Origin: an uncultured Bacilli bacterium | GTDB lineage: Bacteria > Bacillota_I > Bacilli_A > RF39 > UBA660 | Length of the DNA stretch: 5,273 nucleotides | Direction: 5' to 3' | NCBI GenBank assembly: GCA_934122215.1 | Contig: CAKOWF010000056.1 | Coordinates: 1 to 5,273 of the forward strand | Shown here: one piece after another, positions 5,116 through 5,273 of the stretch | Position numbering within the stretch: position 1 is the stretch's first letter | How the letters are laid out: each line of letters begins with the position of its first letter | Notes under the pieces: generated by a model | Databases searched by the model: none | Seen by the model: the letters and a program-made list of their open reading frames with translations, nothing else | What the model was told of the DNA's origin: nothing | Made by a program: the position numbers and the translations under genes

Positions 5116-5193
5116 TTATTTAGCTAAAATAATAATTATTATAATAAAAAGGTAAATTACGATTTTATAAAGATATTTTTCTCTTTTAGTCAT
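5116..5193 (-). CDS. 25-residue hydrophobic membrane peptide, possible type I toxin-like
   Basis: The minus-strand ATG at 5193 is preceded by GAGGTGGTGAT (5205-5195), a long match to the 16S rRNA tail. The 25-residue peptide starts MTKREKYLYK, runs through about 13 hydrophobic residues including six isoleucines in a row (17-22), and ends L-A-K before TAA. A charged N-terminus, one short helix and a terminal Lys fit a single-span membrane peptide of the size of type I toxins (TxpA, Bsr, Fst) or other small membrane proteins. I see no sequence match to a named toxin. The setting supports the idea: it has its own -10 box, a leader hairpin covering part of the binding site, and a small RNA transcribed towards it from the other side with a shared terminator. 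Confidence 0.65.
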   Translation of the reverse strand: MTKREKYLYKIVIYLFIIIIIILAK

Positions 5194-5201
5194 AATCACC
5201 A

Positions 5202-5228
5202 CCTCACTTTCTAAAATAAAAAGTAAGG
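5202..5228 (-). promoter_or_regulatory. Leader hairpin covering the Shine-Dalgarno of the 25-residue peptide gene
   Basis: In the minus-strand RNA, CCUUACUUU (5228-5220) can pair along all nine bases (one G-U) with AAAGUGAGG (5210-5202) across a nine-base loop. The second arm contains the GAGG part of the Shine-Dalgarno; GGUGAU (5200-5195) stays free. This would reduce translation until the stem opens. The first arm continues directly from the leader motif shared with the plus-strand small RNA. Confidence 0.6.
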
Positions 5229-5265
5229 AATATACTAACGCATCAGATATGCTCTCATATTATAT
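5224..5265. repeat. Right copy of the inverted promoter-leader repeat
   Basis: Read on the minus strand: TATAAT (5264-5259), two bases, then GAGAGCATATCTGATG, C, GTTAG and TATATTCCTT, matching the left copy at 5007-5055 apart from a few substitutions and two small gaps. Similarity fades within a few bases upstream of the -10 box, though the window end limits this judgement. Confidence 0.8.
5259..5264 (-). promoter_or_regulatory. -10 box of the minus-strand membrane-peptide gene (promoter cut by window end)
   Basis: Consensus TATAAT on the minus strand predicts a start near 5253 and a leader of about 60 bases before ATG 5193. The -35 box would lie past the window end, so only half the promoter can be judged. 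Its placement relative to the shared leader motif is nearly the same as in the plus-strand copy, which strengthens the call. Confidence 0.65.
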
Positions 5266-5273
5266 CTTAGCAA

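Overview
The window is a very AT-rich stretch from a low-GC Gram-positive bacterium. Ribosome binding sites are strong and of the GGAGG/GGTGAT type. All four tryptophans in the long proteins are coded by TGG, and TAA, TAG and TGA all end genes, so the standard bacterial code is in use rather than the mycoplasma code. A wall-polymer ligase homologue, a lipoprotein and a prepilin point to a walled Bacillota cell with one membrane. An uncultured gut Bacilli lineage (RF39-like or Erysipelotrichia-like) would fit, but the exact lineage is a guess.

Layout: At the left edge is the probable start of a minus-strand gene that runs off the window. Next comes a minus-strand tRNA unit: a near-perfect promoter (315-343), tRNA-Cys(GCA), four spacer bases, tRNA-Gly(GCC) and a hairpin-plus-U-tract terminator (82-108). 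A divergent plus-strand promoter (413-441) starts a tightly packed operon from 467 to about 4983. Its order is a three-helix LytR-CpsA-Psr (LCP) protein with a C-terminal PASTA domain, a ZIP-family metal transporter, a type IV prepilin-like protein, YidD, a ZnuA/TroA-fold substrate-binding lipoprotein, and a 17-residue lysine-rich mini-ORF. Spacings are 1, 45, -4, -14 and 10 bases and I see no terminator inside the operon, so one transcript is likely. The shared theme is the cell envelope: all five large products act at or outside the membrane. Two of them belong to metal-transport families but lack expected metal ligands.

The right end (4984-5273) is the most unusual part. A second strong promoter (4984-5012) drives a short RNA of about 87 nt that ends at a strong terminator (5069-5104). 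Facing it on the minus strand is a second promoter and leader that clearly resembles the first in sequence. That leader feeds a 25-codon gene for a tiny membrane peptide, and a 9-bp hairpin covers part of its Shine-Dalgarno. The two transcripts therefore start with the same RNA motif and converge on one palindromic terminator. This could be a type I toxin-antitoxin-like unit, a duplicated structured leader, or a small mobile element with inverted ends. I do not recognise it as a named family.
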